In this document: piece by piece, positions 34,031 to 45,390 of the stretch
Numbering within the stretch: the stretch's first letter is position 1
How the letters are laid out: each line of letters begins with the position of its first letter
DNA from: Epinephelus fuscoguttatus
Lineage: Eukaryota; Chordata; Actinopteri; Perciformes; Serranidae
DNA length: 64,000 nt
Assembly (NCBI RefSeq): GCF_011397635.1
Contig: NC_064762.1
Location: 21,229,479 to 21,293,478, forward strand
Direction: 5' to 3'
Translations under genes and position numbers: made by a program
Notes under the pieces: generated by a model
The model's input: only the letters and a program-made list of their open reading frames with translations
Told to the model about the DNA's origin: nothing
The model's database searches: none

Positions 34031-34529
34031 TGCAGCTACTATAGTCCGGAGATATCGCTAGGCTAAATAAACATCTGAGCTCTGTTTACCGGCTACGCTG
34101 TCAGTCAGTGTGCGGGCTGGAGATTGGCGGAGCAGAGAGGGGAGGGGGTCCCCACTCGGTATGGTAAACGAGTATGTGTGTAAAGTTATGAAGTGTGTCT
34201 GTTACGCTAGAAGAGTCAGAGTTTGGAACGGAGTCTTTTACCCCCTGGAGTGTTATCGGAGTTTCTGGAGTGCTCAAATAAATGGGCCTTTTTCCCGAAC
34301 GCTCCTCTGGTCTCCTGCTCGTGAGGGATTCATTACAATATCGTAAAATGGTTTAGATTTCTAAATAAATATTCACGTTGTCGCTAGATAGACCTACTCC
34401 TGAAAAACTTGTGCACAAGGCTTTTTGTCCCTACGAGGCCACCGTCATTTACCCGACGGGAGGGGTGAGCGAGTGAGCCCTGCAATCTAGAATTTGACCA
34501 CTGATGTCACTGTTTTCAACCCATTTTAC

Positions 34530-34544
34530 ACACTGGCCCTTTAA
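34530..34544. mobile_element. right terminus of a TTAA element
   Basis: CACACTGGCCCTTTAA is the inverted form of the TTAAAGGNCCAGTGTG end seen in the 49283-50082 element. Its left partner was not found with confidence. Confidence 0.45.
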
Positions 34545-34553
34545 ATGTTCAAA

Positions 34554-34590
34554 ATAAATCAAATCAAATCAAATCAAATCAAATCAAATT
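34554..34590. repeat. (AAATC)n microsatellite
   Basis: About seven pentanucleotide units. Confidence 0.93.
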
Positions 34591-35205
34591 TCCATTATAT
34601 TCAGGATTGTGCAGTTTTCCATGTTGGCTTAAATGTTGAGACTTAATGTTAATTACATAGAAATAGAATGGGAATAGGAAGGGCATTAAACTGTTGGCTG
34701 GGGTCATTTGACTAATGACTCATTTGACAAATGAAAATGGGGATTGTTGAACAGAAAATTCAACCATATACCAATCCAAGTTTCTCTCTTTTACTGCACT
34801 AAAACTAACATTAGCTTAACTGCTTTGTTGACTCATAGTAGAAAACATTTTTTGTGTACCTTCTGTTTGTCTTCCATAGCTTATACTTATATTTCACTGC
34901 AATGGTTGCAATGGCAACGATACTCATAAAAATGGCCACCACTCTGACCATCCTGCTACGTTGATTTAAATGGAGATGACCATTTTACCTTTATTCCATT
35001 TCTTTGGTTAATTCTTGATGATTCTGACTGAAACTGAAGGTGGTTTCACACAGAGAGCAGTTGCTGCTGCCGCCTCCATTATTTTTAATGTAAATACAGC
35101 AGCAGTGCCTTATCTGAGGGTCCTAAATTGGCTCTATAGACCACTTCATCAGTGGAGAACAAATAAATCAATGACAAGAAACTGAAGCACCCTCAGCTTG
35201 TGTCT

Positions 35206-35532
35206 CAAAAACAGCGGTTGCTAACAAGTAGCTAAATGAAACTACAGAACGCCATCGCACTGAGCCACGCCAAACACAGATTTACAGTCTTGCTATTGTG
35301 GTGACGTTACGTCATGCAACTTTAGTGTGGTTTGTTTATAGTCTAACGTTAGCTTTTTACTTGTGACGATTGCATTCAGGCTTCAATAATCATAAAAGTG
35401 GTGTTCATTTGTGAAAATTAACTTACTGAACAAAAAGTGTAAGCATCATAAACCTTTGCTTGCCACAGAGCTTATTTTCTGCAATAATCCAAAATCCAAC
35501 TGAAAAATCCCAGAGGCTTTTTGACGAGGGGA
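35206..35532 (+). repeat. dispersed repeat Y, left half of interrupted copy
   Basis: It matches 20226-20566 and continues at 43069 after the hAT-like element. Shared blocks include GTGGTGACGTTA, ATTGCATTCAGG/ATTGCATTTAGG and CTTTTTGACGAG. Confidence 0.75.
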
Positions 35533-36764
35533 CAAGGCCGTAACTACCATTAAGGACACCGAGGTCATGACCTCGGTATTTTTTCCCGACCTAAATGAAT
35601 GAATAAAATGAAAATAAAAATAAACCATTTCATTTGTGCGGTAAAAGTACGTGGGAGGACCAATGGAAGGTGATTGAGTGACTCTCTCTTCTCTATAATA
35701 ACAATTAAATTCTGGTACTCTTGTTTGATCGACACAGCTTTCATACAGCTTTGCACACACATTATTCTTAGATGGATTACTCGCACAGAAATGCCACACT
35801 TCTCATATGAAAGTGCAGGACCAGAGCTTTCCGAGGATACCACACACATCATTGTGCTGTCATCCTATCACGCTATAAATACAGAACAATTGTCTATAAA
35901 ATAAAAACCTGATGAATTTCTTTACAATCCATTATACAGATCTTGTTATCAGTCACTTCATATAGTGAGGAATATCGTATCTTACCACATCTTAGGCTTG
36001 CGTGTGTTTCTCCCTGTCTATCCACATTTGTAGTCCGGCTTTCAAGATGCAAATATCTCCATATTGTCCAGTTGACACTCCATCAAACTTTGTATGACAA
36101 GACCAGCGCACTTCACCTTTGCGCACCCAGACAACTGCAGCCTAATTATGCATGCATGACAGGGCCGTAGTCACCATATACATTGAGGGGGACACGTGCC
36201 CCCCCACCATGCCCAAAATGCCCCCCAATATATAACTGAAACTGAAAAACAACAACAAAAAACGTTCAGGTCAGGCCAAAGAGCAGCACAGAGCACAGAG
36301 AAGTAAGTCAAGATCATGTCGACAAGAAAACATCCAGAATTTTTTTTTACTGCAAAGTGGCAAATATTATCTTGGAGGAGATCATTGCACTTGGTTGACT
36401 ATTTTTCTATTATCTTAGATGTAAATATTGCATGTTTATTTCAAATGAAACACATTTTTGACTTGTGAATGAGTCAGTGGAATTTCTTGCAATAATGAAA
36501 AAATACTGGCAATCATGTCCACCTGGCACAAACCACATGTTTTGGACAGCTGTGAAGTGACAGAATGTCCCAGCATCATGGTTCTTATATTGCCAGATTC
36601 CAGAGAGTCTCCCCTCTTCATATGTGGCAGAATATGTCAACTTCCAACTTGCTATGCTGAGATACATGTCAAAATGTAAGAATTTAGTCACACGGATTGT
36701 TTTTTTCATTGATATAAAAATGAATATAACTGACAACTGACAGATGAAGAGAAGTACTTCCTGC

Positions 36765-37529
36765 TGTCACAATCCCTGTCTCTCAGTCCTCTCCTGCCAC
36801 TCTGCTGCAGTGTTTTTCCACTCCTCCTCCCTCTGCTTCACTCTACCTGCCAGCCACGCCCACCTCATCAGCCCAACTCTGCTCACCTGTCTACACAGCT
36901 GCAGCTCATCTACCAGCCTTGCATATAAGCCTCTCCAGCACCTTCACTCACTGCCAGATTGTTCTTTAGCATTATGCGAGACTCTCCAGCGTTCTTCTCC
37001 TGCCTGATCTCCCGGTGCCAACTCTGCCTGTCCCCGACCTGCTCTCCTCGTCTGCCTCCCGGTAAACTCACCTGCCTTCTGTCCCCGACCTCGTGCTTTG
37101 CTTCAGCGTCTCTGGTTTCTGCCTGCTCGTCTGGTCTCGACTCCTCCGCCCGGCCTCGTCTACCCTCCTGCCTGCTCCTCAACGGTGCTTCTGCCTTCGC
37201 TGACGGCTCTTCTGGCTACGGAGCGTCTGCCTCGCCACCTTTGGCTGCCGTAAGCTTCATCTCTTCCCCTCTCTCCGAAAGAGTTTTGAACTGTGTGGAA
37301 CCGGGGGCTCTGGAGCTTCCCTTCGGTTCCGTGGCTGATCATGGCCGCTTCTCTTTCCCTCATCTGAGCCTCAGAGACTGTGTGAGGGCAACTTGCCCGA
37401 AGAACGAACTCTATTCTGTGTTTATTCTGCCTGCTGCATTCCGTGTTTGCTGTGGTGCTAATAAAAGTCATTACCAACTGTTCCTGCGAGCCTGGTACTG
37501 CATTTGGGTCCACAAACACACTCGTTTCA
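36765..37529 (+). repeat. 5' LTR (765 bp)
   Basis: It starts TGTCACAATCCC and ends CTCGTTTCA. A TATA box (TATAA, 36924-36928) precedes a predicted start at about 36953, and AATAAA at 37460-37465 is the polyadenylation signal. Against the 3' LTR I find two 2-nt length differences (near 36932 and 36990) and one substitution (GATCATGG against GATCACGG). The continuous reading frames crossing it are not separate genes. Confidence 0.96.
36924..36953 (+). promoter_or_regulatory. LTR core promoter: TATA box and predicted RNA start
   Basis: GCATATAAGCC gives TATAA at 36924-36928, and the GCCAGATTGT block begins 29 nt downstream at 36953. That distance suits an RNA start, and the block is complementary to the putative primer site at 37532-37541. 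Confidence 0.7.
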
Positions 37530-37531
37530 GT

Positions 37532-37541
37532 ACAATCTGGC
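37532..37541 (+). other. putative self-priming primer-binding site
   Basis: ACAATCTGGC, two bases after the 5' LTR, is the exact reverse complement of GCCAGATTGT at 36953-36962, the predicted 5' end of the element's RNA. Tf1 of fission yeast is known to prime reverse transcription with its own folded RNA 5' end, and vertebrate Tf1/sushi relatives are thought to do so. No usual tRNA 3'-end complement such as TGGCGCC is seen here. Confidence 0.75.
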
Positions 37542-37546
37542 CTGAA

Positions 37547-38543
37547 ATGGACCCAGCAGACCCTGCTTCACCTCAGTCTCGCCTAGCCCGGGTGGAGGGC
37601 ATGCTCCAGCAGCATGAGGCTCTGTTAGCCTCCAACGCGGCGGAGGCTCGTCAGTCGGCGTCTGCTCTGGAACGAGCGCTAACCTCGCTAGCCGCCCAGG
37701 TGCAACAGATGGCGGCCGCCATGACACAACACGCCGTTCCTGCTGCGGCTCCAGCCCCTCCTGCTCCGACCCCGGGGCCGTCCTCTAGCACTGCACCCGA
37801 GCCCCGGGTGGGGGCGCCAGAACGCTACGCAGGGGACCCTGAGGGCTGCAACCCTTTCCTGACAAACTGTTCCATTCTGTTCGCCCTGCAACCTCATACC
37901 TTCGCCACAGAGGGGGCTAGAGTCGCCTTCACCATCAACCACCTCACTGGAAGAGCACGTCTGTGGGGAACGGCAGAGTGGGAGAGAGGCACACCAGCCT
38001 GCGCCTCTTTCCAGGCCTTCTCAGAGGAGCTGTAAGGTTTTTGGTCCTGTTTCCCTGGGTCCTGATGCTACAGGGGGTCTCATGAGCCAGAGGCAGGGGG
38101 ATCGGACAGTTGCTGACTACGCCATTGACTTCAGGACCCGGGCTCGTCTCAGTGATTGGAACGCTGCCGCCCAATGTGACGCTTTCCTCAACGGGCTGGC
38201 TCCGTACGTGAAGGATGAGCTGGTTTCATTCGACCTCCCCAGTTCCCTGGACGGACTCATCGAGTTGACCACGAGGCTGGACAGGCGGATTCAGACAAGG
38301 AGGAGGGAACAACGCCACGAGGGAGGGGATCACCGGCCATCCTTCCGTCAACGTCGACTCCCAGCCCCTCCTGTCCCACCTCCTGAACCCATACATGGAG
38401 GGGCGGAGCCCATGCAGGTGGGGCGGACCAGCCTAACGCCGGAGGAGCGAGAGCGACGACGCCGGGGAAATCTCTGCCTCTACTGTGGCCAGGCCGGCCA
38501 TTTTGTTTCCCGGTGTCCAGCAAAAGGGAGGGCTCAGCAGTAA
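37547..38543 (+). pseudogene. gag, frameshifted (capsid and CCHC zinc knuckle)
   Basis: The ATG at 37547-37549, 17 nt after the LTR, opens MDPADPASPQ, then a predicted coiled coil (VEGMLQQHEALL), a Pro/Ala-rich linker and the start of the capsid-like domain (ERYAGDPEGCNPFLTNCSI). This frame stops at 38033-38035. The homologous reading continues in another frame by 38082 (DRTVADYAIDFRTRA) and ends at 38543 after the CCHC knuckle CLYCGQAGHFVSRC, near 38475-38516. The family uses this protein to package element RNA into particles. A small indel between 38030 and 38045 breaks it here. Confidence 0.9.
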
Positions 38544-41500
38544 AGAGGGCATTCTGCTGAGCCGGTTCCCAGAACTCTGCCCCGACCCAAGACCTCTGTT
38601 CCACGTCCAGCTTTTGCTGCCAGGGGCCCCACACCTCGCCACATTCATCGACTCGGGGCGGACGTCAGCCTGATCGACGAGGAGCTCGCCCGCCAGCTGG
38701 ACCTCATTAGGTCCTCTCCTCATCCCCGTGCCAGCCAGTTCCCTGGACGGTCATCTCCTGGGAACTGTCACTCATCAAACCACTCCCATCTCGATGCTTC
38801 TGTCCGGCACACATCAGAGACTATTCAGTTTCACATTCTGAGATCTCCCAACCTTCCCCTGATTCTTGGCTACCCCTGGCTTCGCCGCCATAACCCCCAC
38901 ATAGACTGGTCCACGGGGTCCATCCTGGGATGGAGCCCCTCCTGTCAACAGATCTGCCTCAGACCAGCAGTGGCATCCACGCCACCGGCCAGCTCCCGTT
39001 CCACCTCAGACCTCTCCATGGTGCCCCCTGACTACCACGACTTCCGGGAGGTGTTTAGCAAGGCTAGGGCCACCTCTCTGCCCCCTCATCGGCCCTACGA
39101 CTGTGCCATCGACCTCCTTCCCGGCTCCGTCCCTCCCAAGGGCCGCCTCTACTCCCTGTCCGCACCTGAAAGGGAAGCCATGGAGACCTACATAAATGAC
39201 GCCCTGGCCGCCGGGATCATCCGACCCTCCTCTTCACCTGCCGGAGCGGGGTTCTTCTTCGTCGACAAGAAGGACGGGACATTAAGGCCCTGCATCGACT
39301 ACAGAGGGCTCAACGACATCACGGTGAAGAACCGCTACCCTCTCCCCCTCATCGCCTCAGCCTTCGAGCTGCTCCAAGGGGCCACCATCTTCACTAAGTT
39401 GGACCTCCATAGCGCATACCATCTGGTCCGGATCCGTGAGGGGATGAGTGGAAGACGGCCTTCAACACCCCTACTGGACATTACGAGTACCTGGTGATGC
39501 CTTTGGGCCTCACCAATGCCCCTGCTGTGTTCCAAGCCCTCATCAATGATGTGCGTGAGAGACATGCTCAATAAGTTCGTGTTCGTCTACCTAGACGATA
39601 TTCTCATCTTCTCCGCTCCAAGCAAGAACACATTCATCACGTCCAGACAGTGTTGCAGCGACTGCTGGAGAACTCCCTGTTCGTCAAGGCGGAGAAGTGC
39701 GAGTTCCACGCCCCTCTGTCTCCTTCCTGGGTACATCATAGGCCGGGACCGCATGGAGATGGACCCGTCAAGGTATCAGCTGTCACCTCCTGGCCCGTCC
39801 TGATTCCCGCAAACAGCTGCAACGATTCCTGGGGTTCGCCAACTTCTATAGGAGGTTCATCCGGGGCTACAGCACGGTGGCAGCACCTCTCACCGCCCTC
39901 ACCTCCTCCAAGGTCCCTTTCAGGTGGACCTCGGCCGCCGAGGAGGCGTTCTTGCACCTGAAGGGGCGGGTCACCGCAGCCCCCATTCTCCTGATCCCTG
40001 ACCCCGAGAGACAGTTCGTCGGAGAAGTCGACGCCTCGGATGTGGGGTGGGGCCGTCTCTCCCAACATGCTGCCAGGACCAGAAACTACACCCCTGCGCC
40101 TTTTTCTCCCGGCGTCTGTCCCCAGCTGAAAGAAATTACGACATCGGGAATCGAGAACTGTTGGCGGTGAAGCTGGCACTGGAGGAGTGGCGCCATTGGT
40201 TGGAGGAACCAAGACCCCTTTCTTCTGGACTGACCACAAGAATCTGGAGTACATCCGCTCGGCCAAGAGGCTGAACTCTCGTCAAGCCCGGTGGGCCCTC
40301 TTCTTCGCCAGATTCAACTTCACTCTCTCCTACCGTCCAGGCTCCCGCAACATCAAACCTGACGCCCTGTCCCATCAGTTCATGGTCGGGGAAGAGGACT
40401 CCCCCAGCCCTGACAACATCCTCCCCACTTCTCGTCTGATGGCCGCTCTCACCTGGGGGGTGGAGGAGCGAGTTAGAGCTGCTTTGGAGGACCAGCCCGG
40501 GCCCAGCTCCTGCCCCCAAGACCGCCTATTCGTCCCGCAGGAGTTTAGGACGGAGGTTCTGCAGTGGGCCCACGACTCCCGGCTCACCTGCCATCCGGGA
40601 TCCTCCGCACTAAGGAGGTCCTGCAACGGCGGTTCTGGTGGGCTACTGGATGAGGACACCAGAGACTTTGTTAACGCATGCCCAATCTGCAACCAGAACA
40701 AGGCTCCTCGGCAGGCCCCCGCCGGCCACCTGCAACCCCTGCCTGTGCCTCACCGCCCTGGTCCCACATCTCTTTGGACTTTGTCACTGGACTGCCGCTG
40801 TCAGGGGCCACACCGCCATTTGACTATTGTGGACCGCTTCAGTAAAATGGCTCATTTCGTGCCCCTGCCCAAGCTTCCATCGCCAAAGAGACTGCTGAAC
40901 TGATTCTGCAACACGTGTTCAGGATTCACGGCCTCCCATCTGATGTGGTCTCCGATCGAGGCCCCCAGTTCACCTCTACCTTCTGGAGGGACTGCTGCCG
41001 TCTCCTGGGGGCCTCCACCAGCCTGACGTCTGGATTTCATCCCCAGTCTAATGGTCAGTCAGAAAGGATGAATCAAGAAATGGAAACGGCGCTCCGCTGC
41101 ATGGTCTCCAGGCACCCTGCCTCCTGGTCCTCGCAACTGCTGTGGGTGGAGTACGCCCACAACACCCTCATCAGCTCCGCTACTGGACTCTCCCCTTTCC
41201 AGTGCGCTTACGGCTTTCAGCCTCCCCTGTTTTCTGCTCAAGAGAAAGAGACCGTCTGTCCCTCAGTGGAGGCCTTCATCCGCCGCTGCCGCCGGACCTG
41301 GACACAGGCCAGGGCTGCACTTCTACGGGCCGCCGACAGATACTCAACAGCCGCCAACCGTCACCGCTCCCAGGCCCCCCCTTATCAGGTGGGACAGAAG
41401 GTGTGGCTTTCTACCCGGGACCTGCCTCTGAGGGTGGAGTCGAGGAAGTTGGGCCCCAAATTCATCGGTCCATTCCCCATCGAGAGGGTGATAAACCCAG

Positions 41501-41916
41501 TGGCTGTTCGACTCAAGTTGCCCCGTTCCATGCGGATTCATCCCACCTTCCATGTCTCCAAGCTAAAGCCGTGTCGGGAGAGCCACCTGCAGCCCGCCTC
41601 CCGGCCACCCCCACCGCCTCGCATCATCGATGGGGACCCTGCTTACACGGTGCACCGCTTGCTCCGCTCTCGTCGCCGGGGAAGGGGCCTGCAGTACCTC
41701 GTCGACTGGGAGGGGTACGGTCCGGAGGAGCGGTCATGGGTTCCGGCCCGTCAGATCCTGGACGCACGGCTCATCAGGGAGTTCCATCGCCAACACCCTG
41801 ACCAGCCCTCCAACATCACCTCGGCACAAGGGGCCCCAACACTGACCTTCGGTCTCCTCCTGCATCTGAGGCATCTGGGTCTGAGGAGGAGGATGCGGGA
41901 CCGGCCTCGAGCATGA
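38544..41916 (+). pseudogene. pol, multiply frameshifted (PR-RT-RNaseH-IN-chromodomain)
   Basis: Protease active site DSG is at 38650-38658 and the frame shifts immediately after it. RT core motifs [16 protein letters not shown] (about 39268-39315) and [15 protein letters not shown] precede a frame change near 39440. YLDD is at 39588-39599, followed by further changes before RNase H (VDASDVGWG, about 40027). More shifts follow near 40060 and 40190. The integrase zinc-finger region (HPG...CPICNQNK) reads to about 40900. The catalytic domain continues in another frame from 40915, with the Asp of SDRGPQF and Glu of NGQSERMNQ exactly 35 residues apart (DX35E). The last frame ends with a chromodomain ([17 protein letters not shown], about 41644-41805), which in relatives targets integration to marked chromatin. 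At least six breaks are needed to follow the protein. Confidence 0.93.
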
Positions 41917-42019
41917 AGAGACTGGGACAGAGGCCTCTGAGGAATTTTAGCCCTCCTCCAGGCCCCCGCCACCCACCCGGCTCCTCTGGAACTGTTTGGG
42001 ACGTCAGGAGCCGTCCCTT

Positions 42020-42032
42020 GAGGGGGGGGTTC
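42020..42032 (+). other. polypurine tract before the 3' LTR
   Basis: GAGGGGGGGG at 42020-42029 then TTC directly precedes the 3' LTR. It is the expected plus-strand primer site. Confidence 0.8.
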
Positions 42033-42793
42033 TGTCACAATCCCTGTCTCTCAGTCCTCTCCTGCCACTCTGCTGCAGTGTTTTTCCACTCCTCCTCCCT
42101 CTGCTTCACTCTACCTGCCAGCCACGCCCACCTCATCAGCCCAACTCTGCTCACCTGTCTACACAGCTGCAGCTCATCTACCAGCCTTGCATATAAGCCT
42201 CCAGCACCTTCACTCACTGCCAGATTGTTCTTTAGCATTATGCGAGACTCTCCAGCGCTTCTCCTGCCTGATCTCCCGGTGCCAACTCTGCCTGTCCCCG
42301 ACCTGCTCTCCTCGTCTGCCTCCCGGTAAACTCACCTGCCTTCTGTCCCCGACCTCGTGCTTTGCTTCAGCGTCTCTGGTTTCTGCCTGCTCGTCTGGTC
42401 TCGACTCCTCCGCCCGGCCTCGTCTACCCTCCTGCCTGCTCCTCAACGGTGCTTCTGCCTTCGCTGACGGCTCTTCTGGCTACGGAGCGTCTGCCTCGCC
42501 ACCTTTGGCTGCCGTAAGCTTCATCTCTTCCCCTCTCTCCGAAAGAGTTTTGAACTGTGTGGAACCGGGGGCTCTGGAGCTTCCCTTCGGTTCCGTGGCT
42601 GATCACGGCCGCTTCTCTTTCCCTCATCTGAGCCTCAGAGACTGTGTGAGGGCAACTTGCCCGAAGAACGAACTCTATTCTGTGTTTATTCTGCCTGCTG
42701 CATTCCGTGTTTGCTGTGGTGCTAATAAAAGTCATTACCAACTGTTCCTGCGAGCCTGGTACTGCATTTGGGTCCACAAACACACTCGTTTCA
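42033..42793 (+). repeat. 3' LTR (761 bp)
   Basis: It is nearly identical to the 5' LTR; TATAA is at 42192-42196 and AATAAA at 42724-42729. The 4 bp length difference is accounted for by the two 2-nt indels. Confidence 0.96.
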
Positions 42794-43068
42794 CCTGCTA
42801 AAGAATAAGTGGTTCAAACATAATTATAAATACCCACAAACAAAGTTTGGTGAAAGGCAATTTCGCTATAGTATGAAGTGGGAAGAGAAACATGATAAGA
42901 TGGGATTAATCTAATATGATGTGTGTAGTTCTTTATAGATGTAGTCTCTTAATTTGGCTGTCAAAGTACACCAGATTGAAGGCTTTTGATATATAATTGA
43001 CAAAAAATTTCTGACTCCCCCCATGTGCACCACGATTAAAAAATCCTACGTACGGCCCTGTGAGGAGA

Positions 43069-43142
43069 ACCAGCGCAATGCTAACTTCCGCATCAGCCTA
43101 CAGAAAAATGTCATCCCTGGGGCACTCTAATGCAAAACTCAG
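43069..43142 (+). repeat. dispersed repeat Y, right half of interrupted copy
   Basis: AATGCTAACTTCCGCATCAG, CCTACAGAAAAA and GGGCACTCT parallel 20570-20632, resuming the repeat broken at 35532. Confidence 0.7.
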
Positions 43143-43254
43143 TATATTGACTGTGGCATAGCGCCAACCATTCCCTCTATGTAAAGATAAAACCTGCTCT
43201 ACTGTGTGATGAGATCACAGTAGGTGGGTAACAGCCACTTATGTCAGTCTAAAT

Positions 43255-43725
43255 GCTGACGTCAGTATGCTAACATGCTATCAAAGACAATTTTAACATG
43301 AGGGTTTTTTAGCAGACATCTTAGTTTTAGCATGCTAGCATGTTAACCTTTGCTAATCAGCACTAAACACATAGTGCAGCTGAGGATGATCATGTCATCA
43401 GTTTGTAGGTCATATGATTGGAGACATTAAAGTTTTGGCACAATGATGCTGGATTAACCAAAATGATTATAATGAATCCTAAGGGATACATAAATATCTG
43501 CACTGAATGTCAGCAAATTGTGCATCAGTTGTTTGGACATTTAAATAAAAACTAGAAACCTCAACCTGTTGGTGGTGCCAGAGGAAAAGTTACAAGATCA
43601 TCAAAGTCAGTAGGTTTAATTCTCTCGGGAATATGAATGTCTGTGTAAAATTTCATGGGAATGCTCAGTATTGTTGTTGAGATATTTCAGTCTGGACCAA
43701 AGTAGAGGACCAACAAACTAACATT
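43255..43725 (+). repeat. abundant teleost repeat (GCATGCTAGCATGTTAAC type)
   Basis: Blocks GCATGCTAGCATGTTAAC, CACTAAACACATAGTGCAGC, TGTCTGTGTAAAATTTCATG, GTTGTTGAGATATTTCAGTC and TGGACCAAAGTAGAGGACC occur in the order of a very common fish dispersed repeat. A second partial copy is at 50430-50590. Confidence 0.65.
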
Positions 43726-43982
43726 TCAATCTGTGCAGCTTTAGTGTGGACAGAAAGTGTAAAACTGTCAAACTGTGATTCAGATAATATGACGACAACC
43801 TGGATATGTTATACAGAGGGTGATACAAATGTGTGTGTGTATCTGTGTAGGAGGGGAACATATCAAAACCAGATAAGTCTGTTATGTGCTGTGTTGGTTC
43901 AGAGGGAGCGTCTTCTCAGCAGTGAGTCGGCTGTTTTCACAGAATTCCTCCTGACAGTCATCACACACGTCCTTGTGATAAT

Positions 43983-44014
43983 GCGCGCGCGTGTGTGTGT
44001 GTGTGTGTGTGTGG
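43983..44014. repeat. (GC)n/(GT)n microsatellite
   Basis: A short GC alternation passes into about 12 GT units. Confidence 0.93.
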
Positions 44015-44819
44015 GAAGGGATAAGATATGTGCAACAGCAGCATTTGTTTGTTTCCAAAGATAAATGTGAGCCATAAAAATCTGTGAGCCGGAGGAGGAG
44101 GACATCGCTGAGAGGAAGAGCAGCAAACACATTGTGTAACAGCCCAAATTAACTGATGATTACGTACGACGACACGCATCACAGCTGAGAAGTCACTGAT
44201 CTGGTCTGAGCAACAAATCAGTATCACTATAATACACAGCAATATGAAATAATTGTCATTATATAATTATTAAATATATTATACAATAATTTTATTTATC
44301 AGGTCATTGATTTTTCTCTTGTTCGTTAAGTGTTTTTGTTAGTATTCTTTTTATTTACTAATTGAACCAGTTTTTTAATCCATTTCCTAATCATTACGCA
44401 CTTTACTGTATTGATTGAGCATTGACCAACATCTGCCGCATGTGTTTTTACGGTAAAGAAGGAGTTCCTAGAAGGCACATATTAAAACCCCACCGTTACA
44501 TAATAAACACTTTAATTTTTGCACCCATTTTCAAAGGTTTAAGTTAAGACTTTTTGTATGCGCTCAACAGATAGACTTTTTTTGGTTTTGGTCGCAAATT
44601 TGTTAAAATCTGTGCTAGTGAGTGCTTCTTTTTCAGGATAATCCATCCACCTGACAGGTGTGGCATATCAGGCTGCTGATTAAGCAGCATCAGTACTAAA
44701 CAGATGTGCCTCGCAATGGTCACAATAAAAAAACACTCTAAAATGTGCAGTTTGATGACACAACACAATGCTACAGATGTCGCAAGTTTTGGGGAAGCAT
44801 TGGCATGCTGACTGCACAA
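44015..44819. other. intergenic DNA, nothing recognised
   Basis: AT-rich, with no exon-like frame or terminal repeat that I can support. CCACCTGACAGGTGTGGCAT near 44647 is a short palindrome-like word also common in Tc1-like relics, but no element can be traced. Confidence 0.3.
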
Positions 44820-45390
44820 CACATTGTCACTCCAACCTCATCACATATTGACGTTTGGTTTCCACTTCCACATATGACTTGCAAGGTACCCTGGGTGCGT
44901 TGGTTGTTGAAATTCTGGGACACCACGCCTAAAGTACATGCATTGTCTTCTTTCAAAATGCACTTCCGTTTTTTTACAGGGAATTTAACGTTTACATACA
45001 GTCTCTTTCAAAATAAACACACTACGTTGGTACAACACCGTGAATTGACGTTTTTGTTCCTTCAACAACAAAAACACGTGGATGGGTTTAGGAAAAAATA
45101 ACAGGGTTTGGGCTTATGACATGCAAACACTGCTTTCTCGGGTGAAAGTCATGGTTTGTTGGACCCATCCACCACTCCTCTCACCTTCCCGACTTGGACT
45201 TTTGCAGTTTTAATTTTTTGTCCTTGTCCCTCTGTGTTTCTCCCTGACGCTGCCGGGCACCGTTAAACTATAAAGGCAACTGGCTGCGTATTATGCCTAC
45301 ATTAAAAGACGCCTTTTTTCATTGGTTGCTGATGCTGCAAGTCACTGCCCAAGCGCCGGATTTCAACTACTTCAGTATTAGACCAGACTT
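44820..45390 (+). repeat. dispersed element R1, copy 4 (contiguous)
   Basis: The longest uninterrupted copy: TCACATATTGACGTTTGG, GGTACCCTGGGTGCG, GTTGGTACAACACCGTGAAT, GGGTTTAGGAAAAAA, TTGTTGGACCCATCCACC and CCAAGCGCCGGATTTC. The last two blocks are joined here but separated by a MITE at 32429-33021. Confidence 0.7.

Larger units (their letters stand above)
36765..42793 (+). mobile_element. Tf1/sushi-type chromodomain Gypsy LTR retrotransposon
   Basis: A 6.0 kb element with LTRs 36765-37529 and 42033-42793, both TG...CA. The 5 bp target duplication CCTGC is at 36760-36764 and 42794-42798. Removing the element restores exactly the sequence of copy A (ACTTCCTGCTAAAG). Internal order is gag (CCHC knuckle), protease, reverse transcriptase, RNase H, integrase and chromodomain, with no envelope gene. 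This order plus the chromodomain places it among vertebrate chromoviruses of the Tf1/sushi group. The interior is visibly GC-richer than its surroundings. Several frameshifts break gag-pol. Confidence 0.96.
35533..43060 (+). mobile_element. hAT-like non-autonomous element, copy B, carrying a Gypsy insertion
   Basis: The left end CAAGGCCGTA and right end TACGGCCCTG are 10-base inverted repeats with one mismatch. Flanks CGAGGGGA (35525-35532) and TGAGGAGA (43061-43068) form an imperfect 8 bp target duplication, and the empty site at 20559-20566 reads CGAGCGAA. Without the retrotransposon the element is about 1.49 kb. An internal CAGGGCCGTA at 36161 hints at an older nested or chimeric structure shared with copy A. 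No transposase is recognisable. Confidence 0.75.

Noticed and set aside
41142..41801. 219-codon plus-strand frame in the integrase region
   Set aside because: It is out of frame with the D-X35-E and chromodomain reading. A GC-rich pol region produces long shadow frames.
37530..42032. Possible envelope gene that would make the Gypsy element a retrovirus-like agent
   Set aside because: After the chromodomain the sequence goes straight to the polypurine tract; there is no extra reading frame with a signal peptide or membrane anchor.
42424..42783. 119-codon minus-strand frame present in both LTRs (also 37160-37519)
   Set aside because: It duplicates only because the LTRs are duplicated. It crosses the R region antisense and has no recognisable motif.
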